Source: Nitrososphaeraceae archaeon (GTDB lineage Archaea > Thermoproteota > Nitrososphaeria > Nitrososphaerales > Nitrososphaeraceae). From it: a stretch of DNA of 36,253 bases. The stretch spans positions 1-36,253 of the forward strand of contig JAICEO010000004.1 in the NCBI GenBank assembly GCA_025924135.1. Reading direction: 5' to 3'. Below the pieces are notes generated by a model, which saw nothing but the letters and a program-made list of their open reading frames with translations, was not told the DNA's origin and ran no database searches. The translations under genes and the position numbers were made by a program. Position 1 is the stretch's first letter, and every line of letters starts with the position of its first letter. Positions 34,486 through 36,253 of this stretch are shown here, piece after piece.

Positions 34486-36253
34486 TTAATGTTGGGTCTT
34501 TGATTTAAGAACATTTAGTGCAGACCCATAACGAAACCATTCTATTTGATTATCATTGTAAGAATGAATCAAATTTATTTCTTCTTCATTTATTTTGGCT
34601 TCGTTCTCCTTATGAATGATCTTACACTTTACAGGTGTCGAGGGTGCTAATTTATCTAATCCTATTATGCTTATTCTATCATCTTCATGTATCTTATCAT
34701 AATCTGAACTATTTTCAAAGGTGAGTGCTAAAATCCCTTGCTTTTTTAAATTTGTTTCATGTATTCTGGCAAAACTCTTTGATATTACTGCCGTACAGCC
34801 CAAGTAGCGAGGAGTCATTGCTGCGTGCTCTCTGCTACTACCCTCACCATAGTTGAAATCTCCTATTATGAGCCATTTAAGACCTTTTTCTTTATATTCT
34901 CTTGCAACATGTGGGTATGATTCAATCTTTCCATTAAATAGATTCTTTCCATTTCCTATTTGGTTATCATAAAATGCATTTTTTGCACCTAATAACAAAT
35001 TATCACTTATTCTATCAAGATGTCCTCGATACATTAGCCATGGACCGGCCGGGGATATATGATCAGTAGTACATTTTCCCTTAACTTTTGCAAGAACGGG
35101 GATTTCTATAATGTCCCTGCCATCCCATTGTGAGAAAGGTTCTAGCTTTTGTAATCTTTCACTATCTTTATCTATTATTACCTCAATACTATCTGGCTTA
35201 ATAGATGGTTCTACATAAACATCCTTTACATTTGCAAACCCTTTCGATGGAACTTCAGGGGCTAATTGTGGCGGTGTGAGTTTGAAATTTGTTCCATCTG
35301 TTGCTTCAATTATATCGGTTAACGGATTGAATGAAAGTTTTCCACCAAGAGCTAAAGCAATCACAATTTCAGGACTAGCTATGAAATTCATTGTATCTCT
35401 TTTTCCATCATTTCTTCCAGGAAAATTTCTATTGTAGGATGTAACAATAGTATTAGGTTCACCACTTTTGATTTCAGGCCTACTCCACTGGCCGATACAT
35501 GGACCACAAGCATTCGCTAAAACAGTCGCACCAATATCCTTGAGGGCCTTCATTTGTCCATCTCTTTCAATTGTTGCCCTAATCAGTTCCGATCCAGGTG
35601 TTACCAAAAGCGAGGTTTTAGTTTTAGCACCATTCTGCTCAGCCTGTTCGGCAATACCTGATGCTCTTGACATATCCTCATAGGAGGAATTTGTACAACT
35701 ACCAATGAGAGCCACTGAAATTTTATCGATATATTTATTTCTTAAAACATCTTGTTTCATTTGAGAAATTGGTCTGCCTAAATCTGGAGTATGAGGACCC
35801 ACAATGTAGGGCTCTAAAGTGGATAAATCAATTCTAATTACTTTATCAAAATACTTTTCTGGTTCAGCATTAACTTCTGGGTCCTGTGTTAAAATATCAA
35901 TATTTTGATTAGCAACCTTAGCAATTTCAGCTCGATGTGTAACTTTAAGATATGTCTCCATTCGTACATCATATTCAAAAATCGAACATGTTGCTCCTAT
36001 CTCTGCACCCATATTGGTTATAGTAGCTTTTCCAGTACAACTAATTGATTTGGAACCCGGACCAAAATATTCAATTATTGCATTTGTACCCCCAGAAACA
36101 GTTAATTTTGAAGCTACATACAAAATGATATCTTTCGGAGCCGTCCATCCATTTAACTTTCCTGTGAGATAAACTCCTATCCGTTTAGGATATAAAATCT
36201 CCCATGGCATACCTGCCATAGTTTCTGCAGCATCCAACCCCCCAACTCCTACG
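34486..36253 (-). CDS. Aconitate hydratase (AcnA type), 5' end outside window
   Basis: Converts citrate to isocitrate through a [4Fe-4S] cluster in the TCA cycle. The frame runs to the window edge. The first apparent start, TTG 36237, is internal: the preceding codons read VGVGG, completing the family motif GVGGLDAAETMAGMP. About 589 residues are present, so some 170 are missing. Cluster cysteines are C181 in GSCTNSSYEDM and C244/C247 in NACGPCIGQW. Also present are STNRNF-like SYNRNFPGRN with active-site arginines, IASPEIVIALALGG, the swivel-domain linker and GEGSSREHAAM near the C-terminus with the catalytic SSRE. The N-terminal part should carry the remaining active-site residues. Cytoplasmic. 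Confidence 0.96.
   Translation of the reverse strand, partial: VGVGGLDAAETMAGMPWEILYPKRIGVYLTGKLNGWTAPKDIILYVASKLTVSGGTNAIIEYFGPGSKSISCTGKATITNMGAEIGATCSIFEYDVRMETYLKVTHRAEIAKVANQNIDILTQDPEVNAEPEKYFDKVIRIDLSTLEPYIVGPHTPDLGRPISQMKQDVLRNKYIDKISVALIGSCTNSSYEDMSRASGIAEQAEQNGAKTKTSLLVTPGSELIRATIERDGQMKALKDIGATVLANACGPCIGQWSRPEIKSGEPNTIVTSYNRNFPGRNDGKRDTMNFIASPEIVIALALGGKLSFNPLTDIIEATDGTNFKLTPPQLAPEVPSKGFANVKDVYVEPSIKPDSIEVIIDKDSERLQKLEPFSQWDGRDIIEIPVLAKVKGKCTTDHISPAGPWLMYRGHLDRISDNLLLGAKNAFYDNQIGNGKNLFNGKIESYPHVAREYKEKGLKWLIIGDFNYGEGSSREHAAMTPRYLGCTAVISKSFARIHETNLKKQGILALTFENSSDYDKIHEDDRISIIGLDKLAPSTPVKCKIIHKENEAKINEEEINLIHSYNDNQIEWFRYGSALNVLKSKTQH

Overview
The window reads as a chromosomal segment of an ammonia-oxidising archaeon (Thaumarchaeota/Nitrososphaeria, order Nitrososphaerales). 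It is strongly AT-rich, which fits a low-GC lineage such as Nitrosocosmicus better than the higher-GC Nitrososphaera; this assignment is inference. The supports are a urease locus with archaeal gene content, a group II (thermosome-type) chaperonin, a pyruvoyl-dependent arginine decarboxylase, a Mut7-C/zinc-ribbon protein, a CopC-CopD fusion, CHRD and PsbP-like exported proteins, and archaeal TATA boxes placed about 24-29 bases before many start codons, suggesting leaderless mRNAs. No rRNA, tRNA, CRISPR array or insertion sequence was seen.

Layout. (1) 1-6264: the 3' part of ureC, ending in a hairpin plus T-tract, then a new TATA box and a tightly packed cluster: divergent group II chaperonin, unknown 132-residue protein, ureE, ureF, ureG, ureD. 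The chaperonin thus heads the urease-maturation operon. (2) 6265-11241: small genes and exported proteins: an overlooked 49-residue C2H2 zinc finger, acyl-CoA thioesterase, CHRD protein, small acidic ORF, MFS transporter, coiled-coil repeat protein and PsbP-like protein. (3) 11743-17077: CBS-domain site-2 protease, a two-component pair (Cache-HAMP histidine kinase plus single-domain response regulator) and a second PsbP-like protein. The kinase has lost its first membrane helix to a one-base frameshift in a homopolymer. (4) 17537-22276: small housekeeping or unknown genes, including a P-loop kinase, CDF metal exporter, AAA+ ATPase, zinc-ribbon protein and SDR. (5) 22575-26978: an exported helical protein divergent from a 1014-residue CopC-CopD-Ig-like-beta-propeller fusion, a likely copper-handling unit. 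(6) 27261-36253: amidohydrolase, dCTP-deaminase-like protein with a replaced catalytic Glu, glutamate-cysteine-ligase-like enzyme, M20 peptidase, arginine decarboxylase, Mut7-C protein and a partial aconitase running off the right edge.

How it fits together. Urease releases ammonia from urea for oxidation and carbon dioxide for fixation; UreE/F/G/D deliver nickel, and the chaperonin may help fold urease or its accessory proteins. Copper handling is central to ammonia oxidation. The strongest candidate for an undescribed system is the chaperonin plus 132-residue protein inside the urease accessory operon. Whether this arrangement is already described could not be checked here.
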